Source of the DNA: Distichodus sexfasciatus
Lineage: Eukaryota > Chordata > Actinopteri > Characiformes > Distichodontidae
NCBI GenBank assembly: GCA_032718565.1
Contig: JAVGVS010000190.1
Span: 1-64,000 of the forward strand
Length of the DNA stretch: 64,000 bases
Direction of reading: 5' to 3'
This document shows positions 1 through 10,715 of this stretch, in pieces. The notes beneath the pieces were generated by a model. It was not told the origin of the DNA. It was given only the letters and a program-made list of their open reading frames with translations, and made no database searches. How positions within the stretch are numbered: the stretch's first letter is position 1; each line of letters starts with the position of its first letter. A program made the translations under genes and the position numbers.

Positions 1-195
1 TTCTGATTCCCAGACTGACAAAGGTACCACTGAGGTTCTTATAAGCTAGGTACTGTCCACAAGCACTTCCTCCGAGCGTGGCCAAAAAGATGCCCACTGC
101 TCCTTCACGGATGGGTCAAACGCAGAGGTCACATTTTATTGTGGTGCACTGTGTGCTGTGCTATGTTCGCAATAACAAATAATCACTCACTTTCC
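1..195 (+). mobile_element. SINE-A, 5'-truncated by window edge
   Basis: First copy of the window's dominant SINE. The full family shows a tRNA-like head (A box TGGTAGCGTAACGGTTA, B box GGTTCGAATCC), a middle block GGTACCACTGAGGTACTCAT, and a 3' part with TCAAATGCAGAGGTCACATT ending near CAATGACAAATCACTCAC. This copy begins just inside the B box region and runs to the 3' end. Pol III transcription and LINE-driven mobility are known for such SINEs; the partner LINE is not identified. Confidence 0.8.
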
Positions 196-773
196 ATAAT
201 TAACATACGTAAACTAAGGCAAGTCTCTCGTGCCATTGTTTCAGCAATTTTGAACGGCGCTATTGAGATAAAAAAATAAAACTAAGAACCCCGACTGTAG
301 TCGCAGCAAAATGGCAAAGAAAGGAAAGAAAAGAAATAAAGAATGAGACGAAGGGGAAAAAACGTTTGAAACGCAATGTGGAAATGGACTGAAAAGGTCA
401 AAGAGCCTTTACATATCAGAAGCCGTCTAGCGTATTTCTTTTGTTTTTGTGCAGACAGGTGAACCTGAGTTGCAGAAAAAACCTGGAGCCTTTTCACACT
501 TGTCCTTGGTTCCCGCCCTCCCCATTTTAGCCGGCCACTTTAATTCCATTAAGCGTGTGATTGCTCTTAATGGAGGCAGCTCAGATAATTACATAATTGC
601 TTCAAAGGACCACACGGCTGGGTTTTGTGCACATGCAGAACCAGGTATTCACACGTTCAAGCGTGCACTATAATCTCACATTTACACTTCCGAGGAGAAC
701 CTTTAAACACCTTGTACAGTACACCCGATATAACCCCAGTGTAGCTCACAGAATCTTGATATTGCTAACAGTT
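196..773. other. Spacer without recognisable feature
   Basis: Mixed-composition DNA with no SINE, TIR or simple repeat that I can see. Short open frames overlap here on both strands but have no coding character. Confidence 0.5.
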
Positions 774-1020
774 GGGGCAGTTGGTAGCGTAACGGTTAGG
801 CCATGATTGGAAGGTCGCCGGTTCGAATCCCAGGACCGGTAAAGGTACCACTGAGGTACTCATGACCAAGATACTGTCCCCAAGCACTGCTCCCATGGCA
901 CTGCACATGTTAGCATCCCACTGCTCCTTCACAGACGGGTCAAATGCAGAGGTCACATTTAGTTGTGGTGCACTGTGTGCCGTGCTGTGTTCACAATGAC
1001 AAATGATCACTCAATTTCAA
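774..1020 (+). mobile_element. SINE-A, near full-length
   Basis: Complete tRNA-like head with A box TGGTAGCGTAACGGTTA and B box GGTTCGAATCC, then the middle block and the tail CAATGACAAATGATCACTC. It is the best-preserved forward copy and lies head-on against the reverse copy that starts 23 bases later. Confidence 0.88.
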
Positions 1021-1042
1021 TGCTCAAAATGAATTTAGGCTT

Positions 1043-1291
1043 TTGAAAGTGATTATTTGTCATTGTGAACACAGCACACAGTGCACCAGTGCACCACATC
1101 CAAATGTGACCTAAACATTTAACCCATCTGTGAAGAAACAGTGGGCAACTGACATGGGCAGCGCCCAGGGAGCAGTGCTTGGGGATGATACATTGCTCAT
1201 AAGTACCTCAGTGGTATCTTGACCGTTTGGGACTTGAACCAGCGATCTTCTGATCATGGAGGCAAATCCCTAACGCTTACGCTAACGACTG
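1043..1291 (-). mobile_element. SINE-A, reverse copy
   Basis: Full-length copy on the minus strand. The tail is at the left (ATTATTTGTCATTGTGAACA) and the tRNA head at the right (CTAACGCTTACGCTAACGAC). It has a small internal duplication, GTGCACCA repeated. Together with 774-1020 it forms a tail-to-tail inverted pair with a 22-base spacer. Confidence 0.85.
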
Positions 1292-1299
1292 AGGAAAAT

Positions 1300-1380
1300 T
1301 TCATCTGAAGAACCGAGGAAGCATTTTGGATAAAAGGTGGAACGTCTTTAAGACCCAAAACAAGCCCAGATTGCTTTGAT
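1300..1380 (+). repeat. Fragment of a dispersed retroelement 3' region
   Basis: The segment with CTGAAGAACCGAGGAAG, GGATAAAAGGTGGAACGTCT and AAGCCCAGATTGCTTT resembles 48730-48830 (GGATGAAAGGTGAACCGTCT, AAGTCCAGTTGCCTTCC). From memory such sequence follows Penelope-like retroelements in fish; this family name is unverified. Confidence 0.4.
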
Positions 1381-1885
1381 TCTAGTACTCAAGACTATAT
1401 GCAGCCACTTATCCACAGTACACAGTTTCTCAGAACGTCATACTTTCCTAGCTGTAATAAATATTTCCAATTTACTTACTGCAACTTGCAGTAATGTAGA
1501 TAACTGCTGAGAGCGATATTAAGAGAATGCAGAAATTCAGTAACTACACAGTTACACCAACTGCTCCCATTCATTGTGCATTAAAGTTTAACTGTGATCT
1601 AAGTTAGCTGTTTACTGCTCACAAATTGAAAGGCAGCAAATTCACTGATCTAATTTAAGTAAACATGGGAGAGGGGGCCGGCTATGAAACTTGCAAGAGA
1701 GAAATAAATTCTTTAAAAATCCATCCATTTGGGAGCATAATCAAAGTGTAATTACATAAAGCAGCATGTGGTAATCAGATTATTTTACACTCAGCAGATT
1801 CCATCATTCACGTGACCTTGAGTTCTGCACTTCTCAAATGCTGTATAATCAGACCCGCCAGGATTTCACAATAATGCGACTATTA
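1381..1885. other. Low-repeat spacer
   Basis: About 500 bases of AT-rich single-copy-looking DNA. No frame, splice pattern or repeat is visible. Confidence 0.5.
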
Positions 1886-1989
1886 ACACAAGCACTGCTA
1901 CCTGGAGCATTGATACAGCTGTCCACTGCTCTTTCACAGATGAGTCAAATGCAGAGGTCACATTTGGTTGGGGTGCACTGCGTGTTGTT
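1886..1989 (+). mobile_element. SINE-A 3' fragment
   Basis: Contains AGCACTGCTACCTGG, a CCACTGCTCTTTCACAGATG block and TCAAATGCAGAGGTCACATT, then stops at GTGCACTGCGTGTTG. The head is missing and the copy is diverged. Confidence 0.7.
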
Positions 1990-2040
1990 GATTTGAATCC
2001 TACCTTCACGAGTACTGTCAGAGCAAGGTCCTTAACCATT

Positions 2041-2681
2041 TGTGACCCTCCACGACAAAACCAGTCGCTTTTCGCAAATTGAGTTATTATGTTCTCGTGA
2101 AAGGGCATAAATCAAGCTTCAAAACCATACCTATATGGAATGAACCGAACGACATATGACTGAGATATCAACATTCAAAGGAGTCGGGTTTCTCCTGTCA
2201 CGCCAAGTGAGAAACGGAGAAATCTGCCTTTGAAGTTGACTATCGCCGTAGTACTCACAGACGCTTGGTGCGGTCGCGGCTACGTTTGCATTTACGCTAG
2301 CCTACGCTGCATTCACAGCCACATGGATAGCCTACCTGCGTTAGCTTAACTGAACTCGGGAGACAAAGATGGATTCCGGAGAAATATCTTCACGCTAGTC
2401 AACCGGTGGATTTACCGTAAATATTGAAGTAGAGCGGTCAAAACAGAAACTTTTAACATTCTGCTGGAATTGAATTCCTCACCTCAAGAAAGTCACGTTT
2501 TTAGAATGGAAAGGGTAAGTTTTTCAGCAAAATTTATTCACAACAGTACAGTATAGACCTTCCACTGTTTCAAAACACTAAAAACAAAAAATCCAAAATT
2601 TTACCCCACGCAACATAAACGCTCGTTTTTCTCGGAAACCTCCGTTGCGACAAGCGACTGGTTTTGCCGTGGAGGGTCACA
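2041..2681 (+). mobile_element. G-element copy A (about 640 bp TIR element)
   Basis: Non-autonomous DNA element. It begins TGTGACCCTCCACGACAAAA and ends with the inverse, TTTTGCCGTGGAGGGTCACA. Terminal repeats of about 35 bp include CCAGTCGCTT and GCGACAAGCGACTGG. The interior carries ATATGACTGAGATATCAACA and GAAACGGAGAAATCTGCC and has no open frame. The same structure recurs four more times in the window. Target duplication is unclear: flanks TTTG and TTGG nearly match. Confidence 0.8.
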
Positions 2682-3085
2682 TTGGTATTTTTTGAGATAT
2701 TTGAGTTTGGAGGTGCGGAAGACTCGGCCGAGGTGTTATGAAGGAGACACTTAAAGGCCTGACACGATTCCCGCGTCCTCATTGAAATTTCTGCGTGCTG
2801 TGTGAGCGTGTGGAAATGACGCGGACAAAAGCAAATTAGCCAGAGTGATGGGACATGTAGCGGGTGACAACGCCAGCCAGCCATTTCCAATTTCACAGAC
2901 TGCACACACACCATCGCAAAGCTATTTCAGCACTCATCACCCCCCTAACCCATCCTCACAAACACACACACACACACACTTACACACACACAAATCTGCT
3001 TTACAGCAGCTTTCAAGGGACTCTTATTTTACTCCTGGTTTACTTGCACTTTCCCCCCAAACCCCACCGACAGTGTAAAGCTCAG
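2682..3085. other. Spacer with CA tract
   Basis: Low-repeat DNA followed by an ACAC-rich stretch near 2961-2993. No gene is visible. Confidence 0.5.
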
Positions 3086-3089
3086 AGAG

Positions 3090-3870
3090 GTCCTCCTTCT
3101 CTCCTGCTCTCTTTCAGTTTCTCCTCCCTAACTCCTTCTCTCCCTCCATTTTCCCCTCTCTCCTTCTCTCTCTCAATTTATCCTCCTCTTTGCCTTTTCT
3201 CTTTCCATTTCTCCTTCTTTTCTCATTTTATCTTTCAACTTCTCCACCTCTCTCCTTCTCTTTCAATTTCTCTTTTTTCTCTCCTTCAATTTCTACCCGA
3301 CTCTCCTTCTTTCTTTCCATTTTTCCACCTTCTCTCCTTCCTTTCCTCCCCACTGTCCTCCTCTCTTTCCATTTCTCCCCCTTCTTTCCTTCCATCTTTC
3401 AATTTCTCCTTCTCTCTACTTCTCTCTCTCTCAAATTCTCCCCCGCTCTTCTTCCATTTCGCCACTCTCTCTTTCCATTTCTCCCCTTTTCTCCTTCTTT
3501 CTTTCCATTTCCCTCTCTCTCCTTCTCTCTTTGTATTTCTTACCCTCTCTTTTTCACTTTTTCTATTTCTTCTCCTTCTAGCCTTCCCTTTCTCAATTTC
3601 TCCTCCTTCCCTCTTTCCATTTCTCCCACTCTCTCCTTCTGTCTTTGTATTTCTTCCCCTCTCCCTCTCTCTTTACTTTTCTCCTCCTTCTCTACTGTTC
3701 TATTTAAATTTTCCCCTCCTCTCTCTGTATCTCTCTCTCTCTCTCTCCATTTCTCCTCCTTCTCTCCTTTTCATTTTTCATTTCTCACCCCTCTGACCTT
3801 TTCTCTTTCTATTCCTCTCCTCCTCTCTTCTTCCCTCTTGCCCTCTTTTTCCTTCCCTCGTTCCCTCCCA
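3090..3870 (+). repeat. Polypyrimidine minisatellite (CCATTTCTCCTCCTTCTCTC-like)
   Basis: About 780 bp almost free of purines on this strand, built from imperfect units of the type TTTCCATTTCTCCTCCTTCT. Long open frames here (up to 310 codons, Ser/Leu/Phe) come from the lack of stop codons in C/T-rich DNA and are not genes. The complementary motif dominates 4226-5395, so the two arrays form an inverted repeat. Confidence 0.9.
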
Positions 3871-4225
3871 TCCCGTTTGAACATTTTCATGTTGACTGAC
3901 GGTGAACGCCCGGCTTGGTGAGATGACGCGGTAGACTTCTGCTATGGAACAGAGTTAATAATGTGCAGTCGCTGCTCTCTGCTGCTTGTTGCTCAGTGTT
4001 TGTCCTTCAGCTGAGGGCGAGCTGCTCAGTGCGGCTGATAAACGCAGCCAGCAGAGAGCGACGACTTCAATCAGGTAATTAAACTCAGAGATGGAGGGAG
4101 AGAGTGAGGCAGGGACTCCGGATCCCACTGAGGGTGTTGTGGCCAAACCCCAAGTAAGACACATGAAGGAGAACCTGGGGAGAGAAAGCTTGGGGCAACA
4201 ACACTGTAACCCTAAAATATTGTAA
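3871..4225. other. Unique loop between the two CT/GA arrays
   Basis: GC-richer, non-repetitive spacer of about 350 bases, including GCGGCTGATAAACGCAGCC and CAATCAGGTAATTAAACTC. It might be a conserved non-coding segment; no coding exon is evident. Confidence 0.4.
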
Positions 4226-5395
4226 GAGTATAATAAAGAGAGGGAAAGAAGCAGGGAGAGATGGAGAGAGAGAGCGAGAGGAATGAAAAAGGGAATATGA
4301 GGAAGGGGATAAATAGTAGAAGGGAACAGGAGGAAAGAGAAATCAAAGGAGGGAAAGAACGATGGGAAAGAGAGAGAAAAATGGAAGGAGGGAAAGAGAG
4401 GAGAGAGAAATAGAAGGAGGGAGGGAGGGAAGGAAAGAGAAATGGAAGGGTGGAAAGGACAGGAGAGAGAAATGTAGGGAGGGAAGGAGAAGAGAGAGAA
4501 ATGGAAGGAGAAAGGGAGGGATGGGAGAGAAATGGAAGGAGGGAGGCGGGGAGGAGAGGGAAATGGGAGGAGGGAGGAAGAGAAGAGACAGAAATGGAAG
4601 GAGGGAGGAAGAGAAGAGGGAGAAATGGGAGAGAAATGGAAGGAGGGAGGCAGGGAGGAGAGGGGAATGGGAGGAGGGAGGAAGAGAAGAGACAGAAATG
4701 GAAGGAGGGAGGAAGAGAAGAGACAGAAATGGAAGGAGGGAAGGAGAGGAGAGAGAAATAGAAGAAGGAAGGGAGGGAAGGAAAAAGAAACGGAAGGGTG
4801 GAAAGGACAGGATAGAGAAATGGAAGGAGGGAAGGAGAAGAGAGAGAAATAGAAGGAGAAAGTGAGGGAGAGGAGGGAAATGGGAGGAGGGAGGGAAGAG
4901 AGAAATGGAAGGAGGGAAGGAGAGAAGAGAGAGAAATGGAAGGAGGGAAGAAGGGGAGAGAGGGAAACAGAAGGAGGGAGGGAGAGAGGAGAGAGAAATA
5001 TAAGGAGGGAGGAAGAGGGAATAGAACAAGAGAGAGAAAGATGTAGGGAGTAAGAGAGAAATAGAAGGAGGGAAGGAGAGAAGAGAGAGAAATGGAAGGA
5101 GGGAAGGAAGAGGGAACAGAACAAGAGAGAGAGAGATGTAGAGAGTAAGAGAGAGATGTAGAGAGAGATATTGAGACACAGAGAGAGAGTGTGTGTGAGA
5201 GACAGAGAGAAAAGAGAGATGAGAAACAGAGAGAGATGTAAAGAGAGATGTAGAGAATCAGAGAGATGAGCAGAGAAGGAAAAGGTGGAGAGAAAAAGAG
5301 AGACGTAGAGAGAGATGTTGGGAAAAAGAGTGAAAAAGAAAGAGTGTGAGAGTTGGTTCGATTATAGTGAGAGAAAGATGTGGTGAGAAAAATGA
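4226..5395 (+). repeat. Polypurine minisatellite (GAGAGAAATGGAAGGAGGGA)
   Basis: About 1.17 kb of imperfect units around 20-40 bp, for example AGAGAGAAATGGAAGGAGGG, nearly all purine on this strand. Open frames up to 399 codons on either strand are composition artefacts. Long polypurine DNA can adopt triplex structures, which is known for such tracts; none has been shown here. Confidence 0.92.
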
Positions 5396-5396
5396 G

Positions 5397-5620
5397 AGAT
5401 TCAAGATTCATGATTCAAGATTCTTTATTTGTCACGTGCAAATGATACAGCTACAACATGCGGTGAAATGTATCCTGATCCGCTCTTTTAACTGTGCAAT
5501 TAGGCAAATTAGAAAAATAACAAAATAGAGATACAAATACAACTTAAATAAGGAGGTCAGGGAAATAAGACAAAAATAAAGCTATATCTTATATACAATA
5601 AGGTACATAAAGTTACATAT
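5397..5620 (+). mobile_element. Retroposon tail fragment (ATTCAAGATTC type)
   Basis: Begins with ATTCAAGATTCATGATTCAA, then TTCTTTATTTGTCACGTGCA. The same start is seen at 58468 and a short version near 8858. The repeated ATTCAAG motif looks like the 3' end of a non-LTR retroelement inserted in reverse. Confidence 0.5.
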
Positions 5621-5667
5621 GTGCAGACGGCATGGAGTACAACTTTAATTTAAGACTCAAATGTGAG

Positions 5668-5670
5668 ATG

Positions 5671-5710
<40 letters not shown>

Positions 5711-5755
5711 ATGGTGATAATGAATTAGATGAGAGCAACAAGAAAGAAGCCATGA

Positions 5756-5788
<33 letters not shown>

Positions 5789-5800
5789 GAGGGAGAGGTA
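5668..5800 (+). repeat. Two (GA)n microsatellites
   Basis: GA runs at about 5671-5706 and 5755-5797 are separated by a short unique spacer. Confidence 0.9.
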
Positions 5801-6160
5801 AAGTAATTTCTGGCACAGCGCCTGCTCATGATTTGGTATGTTTCCCTCACCTTTACTCACACATGGTGTGTGTGTGTTCGTGTGTCCCTTTATATTTAAT
5901 CTGTTATAATGCACCTGCAGCCATTAACGGGATACGGATCAGGGGTTTTGCTATCGATCGCTCGGCTCCTTCACTTTCTCCTCAGCAACGCAGCGCATGG
6001 TAAACACTGCAGCGTCGCCCGTTACAGGTCCATTTCAGCTGCAACTTTCACTGCGGCTCATATCAACTCAGTGGATAATCATTCAATGTCTACTCATATC
6101 ACAAAGTCTGCTACCATATGATTTCGATTCAATTCCAATTCTGATTCCAGAGATTGATAC
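5801..6160. other. Low-repeat spacer
   Basis: Mixed DNA with a short GT stretch near 5866. No recognisable feature. Confidence 0.4.
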
Positions 6161-6164
6161 GAGA

Positions 6165-6640
6165 CATAATCATCTGAGAGCGCACAAAACCTCACCTCCA
6201 GAGCACCTTCTCTGCACTTTCTCATAGTTGCTAAGTTACAGAAAGTGCCATCGGACACTTCCGCGTTCGTTCCTATTTCGACATGTTTCTTTGAGATCGC
6301 TAGTGGAGAGAAATTGCGTCTTAGCGTTAGTGGCAGCGTTTTAAAATAGATATCAACTGTCTTCAAGGTGAGATTTGGTGCATGAAATCTTCTCCAGGTA
6401 CGCCACCATTTGTAGTGAGTTCTTGACTGTGTATGCCCCTCTCTTCCTCGGTTTTGATTGGCCAGCGAAAGACAAGTGGCATTGATGAGCTCAGCGCTGT
6501 TCTAAAAGTTGAACGTCTCCACCGCCGTCTTTTTTCCACTGAAGGCACTTAGCGCTCTGAACACTGAAGCTCATTGGATTTGTATTAAAAATTGGCGCTG
6601 CCAGCGGAAAAAAAACACGTTTTGGTGGACACAGGCCCTT
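6165..6640 (+). mobile_element. TIR element family M, copy 1
   Basis: Homologous in reverse orientation to 51352-51842. Shared segments include GAGATCGCTAGT, TTTTGATTGGCCAGCGAAAG and CGCTGCCAGCGGAAAAAA. The right end GGTGGACACAGGCCCTTA looks like a DNA-transposon terminus. No open frame of note; probably non-autonomous. The left end is eroded. Confidence 0.6.
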
Positions 6641-6735
6641 ATACAGGCTGATCAATATTATGTGTTGTGTCTGCTTAGCATTTAGATTTTGGCTCAGTAT
6701 TATGGGGTCCTTGATTATTTTATCAATATATCGAT
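6641..6735. other. Short AT-rich spacer
   Basis: Contains ATATCGATGG; nothing else recognised. Confidence 0.3.
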
Positions 6736-6919
6736 GGGGAACTTGGTGGCGTAACAGTTAGGGAGTTGGACCCAATGTTATAAGGTCGCCACTTAAGGTG
6801 GTAAAGGTACCACTGAGGTACTCATGAGCTAGGTACCGTCCCCAAGCACTGCTCCCTGGTTGTTGCCAAAAGGCTGCTCCTTCATAGATGTGTGTTCACA
6901 ATGACTAATCTTACACTTA
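6736..6919 (+). mobile_element. SINE-A, internally deleted
   Basis: Has the head (TTGGTGGCGTAACAGTTAGG), a poor B box, the middle block GGTACCACTGAGGTACTCAT, then jumps from CTTCATAGATG to GTGTTCACAATGACTAATC. The conserved TCAAATGCAGAGG part has been lost. Confidence 0.75.
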
Positions 6920-7517
6920 AGAAGATACTTTTGAATGAAGCTCAAGTTTCCCAAACTAAACATAGAGAACTAACGTCAAAAGACTTTGCTACAGTCTGTG
7001 AGAACTAACACTGATGCTCGAAATGTGCAATTCACAATAGAAAATTCTTTTCTTGTAAAGTCTGGGCAGAAAATTATCGTCATATTTTTTTAAATCCTAT
7101 GTTGAGATGCAGGTGTTACGCAGGATGCTGTAAAATGCCCGAGGCCGTCATCTCCCCCTAACACTACTCTGCTTTATCTTTTATAGAATGTGTTTTGATT
7201 GGACTGGCTTCCTTCTGCCAGATTTACTGCTGCTCGGCCTGCTGACTCACTTCTACTGCTATAGAGAGGCTGGAGAATTAATTACTCCAAACTGTTTTCA
7301 CCCGAAAGTATCTGTACAGTGTTAAATCATTGATTTCGAGTAGACTAACAACAATTTTCGCTTGCTATACTAGACACCTGAACGCTGTTGAAAAAATGGA
7401 AATGTGTGTTACAACTGAGGCATTGATACACAAGTTTGTCATCTGACCATTGGATTGCCGATGGGGAGCTGACCGTGAGGGGTTAATCGGTACTTATTAC
7501 CCCATGTACACTACACC
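6920..7517. other. Low-repeat region, possible conserved element
   Basis: Contains a GC-balanced stretch at about 7135-7300 with TATAGAGAGGCTGGAG and GAATTAATTACTCCAAAC. It is free of visible repeats and could be a regulatory element, judged by composition alone. Confidence 0.3.
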
Positions 7518-7685
7518 AGCGTTTCCCAATCCCAGTCTTCGCGGAACACCGCTCTGCACAGATTCGGTATTTCCTGCACCTCCACACGCCGATCCAGCTA
7601 ATCAGTAGCATTAGCTGTGCTGTGGGTCGGGAAACTCGAATCTGTGCAGAGCGGTGTTCCGCGAGGACTGGGATTGGGAAACGCT
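7518..7685. mobile_element. Fold-back MITE with 49-bp arms
   Basis: Left arm 7518-7566 starts AGCGTTTCCCAATCCCAGTC. Right arm 7637-7685 is its reverse complement with one mismatch in 49 bases. The 70-base loop contains CGATCCAGCTAATCAGTAGC. The near identity suggests recent insertion or hairpin-driven repair. No clean target duplication is seen. Confidence 0.85.
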
Positions 7686-9260
7686 ATACTACACAACGCA
7701 CGATTAAGCTGAAACTTGGGCCGATCCAAAAAATAGACACACGAGTGTGAGATTGGCTGAAAATGGGCTGAATTATCGCACAGTGTAAGTCCGCCTTTAA
7801 GCTGGTTGTAAAGAAACCAGTCACAGGCAAGCTGCGAATGCAAAATCAAAATCAACACTACAAGCTACGGAGAAAAAAGTAGCTACATCCAAACTATTTC
7901 ACAGTCATGGAATCTTGCCAAAAAGGCATCCAACTCCATCTCGCAGCTGCCAAAATGGTGCTGTGACCTAATGAGTGTGCACTGTACAGACCTAACAGCC
8001 TATCAAATCAATATAGCCTACACTGTTGCCCTCAACTTTCAGCCAAATGCAGCTGTACGGCTTTCAGAATTGCAGCATTTAGCAGACACTTTTATTCAGA
8101 GATATGCATTTTCCTACTTTCAGGGAACCTCAGAGCAACTTGGCGTTACGGTTAGTCCATGAATGAATGTTAAAGTTGACATGTTTAGTTAATATGAAAA
8201 TTTGTTTGCGATCAGTATTATTTTATAAGCTACATATGAAAAACACCATAATGCATCCGGCTTGGCATCATCAGTGTTTCGTGTACCTAAGTGAACCAAA
8301 TTGATGTCCAAATGGTAAATTATGAAATATAACTGCACACAAACCTCCTCTGTATAGAGCCAGTTTAAACACGCTAATGAAGAGAAAAAGAAGCTACTTT
8401 TAACCATAATCCAGCACAGAAAGTGGCCGTTAGTCGCGGTGTCCTGCAGCAATTGCGGCAAGTTACATCATGAAATCTGCTATTAAAATCACGCTCTAAT
8501 GTAACCATAAAATACACAGAGGCTGGGGACAATATACAAGAATACTTAATAGTTTTTAAAGGCATAATAAATTGGAGTTTAGTTTAAGCTCAGTTAGGAT
8601 ACGGCGGAGCTCCAAGTGCTCGTTCCGCCAAACACTTATCCGCATAAAAGAAATCCAAGACAAGATTTGGAACTAAAAACAACGTACTTATCCTTTAAAG
8701 ATGAACACACCACACCTTTGTTCTACTTTTCTGTCTATTTCATAAAATGCAGATTTTTATTCTTGTAAAAAATTGGATATGCTGTTGAGTGAACATCCAT
8801 AAATGAAAATACTAAACGCAAGAGTATGTAAACAGTGGATATCTAACATAAAGAGTCTTGAATCTTGAATCATCTCAATTGGTTGTGTAGTCATGATAAA
8901 ATGTCGTGCCCTCAATGCTCACCAAAACGCTAAAGCTGCTCGCAGGTGTGGCTGGATGGAGTGGGTGAGGGTTAAATCTACAAAGCGCTGAAATCACTTC
9001 TCCCTCCTCCATGTAGCGCTTCAAGTATCAATCTGCGGCGAGGAGGGGACGCTTCACCCTGACCTTGGGTTGGCACTGCTCTCCAACACACACACCTTTG
9101 TAATCAGGCTAGTAGGAAATGGTGTCATTACTTAGCAGTTATCTCACCGCATGCACTCGTACGTGAGCTTGGCTAACGCTCCGTCTCTGTCTCTCCTCTC
9201 TGTCCACTGAGGCCACTGGAGGTGTTGAGGTTTGAGGGACATTTTGGATCCTATTATAGT
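7686..9260. other. Low-repeat region
   Basis: About 1.5 kb without a confident repeat. Near 8858 a short TCTTGAATCTTGAATCATCT resembles the ATTCAAG retroposon tail in reverse. The interval 8945-9235 is GC-richer and looks like a candidate conserved element. No convincing exon: open frames are 90 codons or less. Confidence 0.4.
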
Positions 9261-9360
9261 GAAAGTGAGTGATTATTTGTCATTGCAAACACACCACAGC
9301 ACAGCACACGGTGCACCACAACGAAATGTGACCTCTGCATTAAACCCATCCATGAAGGAA
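9261..9360 (-). mobile_element. SINE-A 3' fragment
   Basis: Reverse copy of the SINE tail: GTGATTATTTGTCATTGCAA, GGTGCACCACAACGAAATGT, then stops at CCATCCATGAAGGAA. The tRNA head is absent. Confidence 0.75.
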
Positions 9361-9364
9361 ATTA

Positions 9365-9565
9365 TTTCTGAGTAATTGTGTGCACAAAAACTGAAGTAAT
9401 TGCATAAAAACACATTAATTATATTATTTGCGATTTAAACACGAGTTAGCGCTCGTTAACGCCGTCATGCGCAAAAATGTAGTTCTATTCCAGAAAGGCC
9501 AAAAGCAGCTCATTTTACTCAAAATTACCCAAAACTTTAGCATTTCTTCATTTTCAACTGATCAG
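9365..9565 (+). repeat. Dispersed repeat H1, copy 1
   Basis: Shares GTGCACAAAAAC, an AATGTAGTTCT block, CAGAAAGGCC and CAGCTCATTTTA in the same order with 26680-27090. Class unknown. Confidence 0.5.
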
Positions 9566-9740
9566 AAAATATTTCCTCCAATTTTATAATGCTAGAGAGA
9601 GATCAATAGGGAAAAATAAATACAGGAAAATGCAGTACTTGTTATCAAATAATTTATCCTGTACCCAGATGGACACAACATAGATAAAGAAGTGTCTCCA
9701 TCTGCTCTAACCTTATTTTTCTTCACAGCACTAACCCGTA

Positions 9741-9952
9741 CAATGTCTCTGCATAATAACAACTCTGCAAGTCAGTAACACAGTGAGTTTGGTGTTGAGG
9801 AGTGTTCACTGTGGTTTGTTGAGTTTAACATATGATGTGATCAGTGTTGATAACTGCTTCCAGTGAAGTGATTTCCTCATTATAGATATGTAAGAGAGAA
9901 ATACTGAATAAACATCTTTAATGTTGCTTAGGCTTTGGATGTTTCACTTATT
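9741..9952 (+). repeat. Dispersed repeat Q, left half
   Basis: The segment TCTCTGCATAATAACAACTC to TTGAGTTTAACATATGATG matches 45196-45285 closely. The repeat continues after G-element copy B at 10597, so the G-element inserted into it. Confidence 0.6.
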
Positions 9953-10596
9953 TGTGACCCTCCACGGCAAAACCAGTCGCTTGTCGCAACGGAGGTTTCC
10001 GAGAAAAACGACCGTTTATGCTGCATGGGGTAAAATTTGGGATTTTTTGTTTGTAATGTTTTGAAACAGTGGAAGGTCTATACTGTACTGTTGTGAATAA
10101 ATTTCACTGAAAAACTTTCCATCCTAAAAATGTGACTTTCTTGAGGTGAGGAATTCAATTCCAGCAGAATGTTAAACGTTTTTGTTTTGACCGCTCTACT
10201 TCAATATTTATGGTAAATCCACTGGTTCACTAGCGTGAAGATATTTCTGTGGAATCCATCTTCGTCTCCCGAGTTCAGTTAACCTAACGCAGGTAGTCTA
10301 TCCGTGTGGCTGTGAATGCAGCGTAGGCTACCGTAAATGCAAACGTAGCCGCGACCGCACCAAGCGTCTGTGAGTGCTACGGCGATAGTCAACTTCAAAG
10401 GCAGATTTCTCCGTTTCTCACTTGGCGTGACAGGAGAAACCCGACTCCTTTGAATGTTGATATCTCAGTCATATGTCGTCCCATTCATTCCATATAGGTA
10501 TCGTTTTGAAGCTTGATTTATGCCCTTTCATGAAAACATAATAACTCAATTTTGAAAATTTGCGACAAGCGACTGGTTTTGCCGTGGAGGGTCACA
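9953..10596 (-). mobile_element. G-element copy B
   Basis: Reverse orientation relative to copy A. It starts TGTGACCCTCCACGGCAAAA and ends TTTTGCCGTGGAGGGTCACA, 644 bp, with terminal repeats of about 35 bp. Interior motifs GCACCAAGCGTCTGTGAGTG and GAATGTTGATATCTCAGTCA are shared with copies A, C and D. It lies inside repeat Q. Possible target duplication TTTG on both sides, uncertain. Confidence 0.85.
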
Positions 10597-10715
10597 TTTG
10601 TCATGCGGTGTGAAATGTGCATTGGTCCAGTCTCGGTCTTGACTCGGTCTTGTCTCGGTCTCAACAACACTCTGGCCTTAGTCTCGGTTTAGGTGGTCTT
10701 GACTTCACGGTCCTG
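10597..10715 (+). repeat. Dispersed repeat Q, right half
   Basis: Repeated CTCGGTCTTG units followed by TTAGGTGGTCTTGA, matching 45290-45400. Confidence 0.6.

Noticed and set aside
2864..3921. Open frames of 243-310 codons rich in Ser, Leu, Phe and Pro
   Set aside because: They are translations of a C/T minisatellite in several overlapping frames; such DNA lacks stop codons by composition.
3955..5411. Overlapping minus-strand frames up to 399 codons and Arg/Glu/Gly frames on plus
   Set aside because: All arise from the GA-rich array; several frames are open at once and none has a domain.
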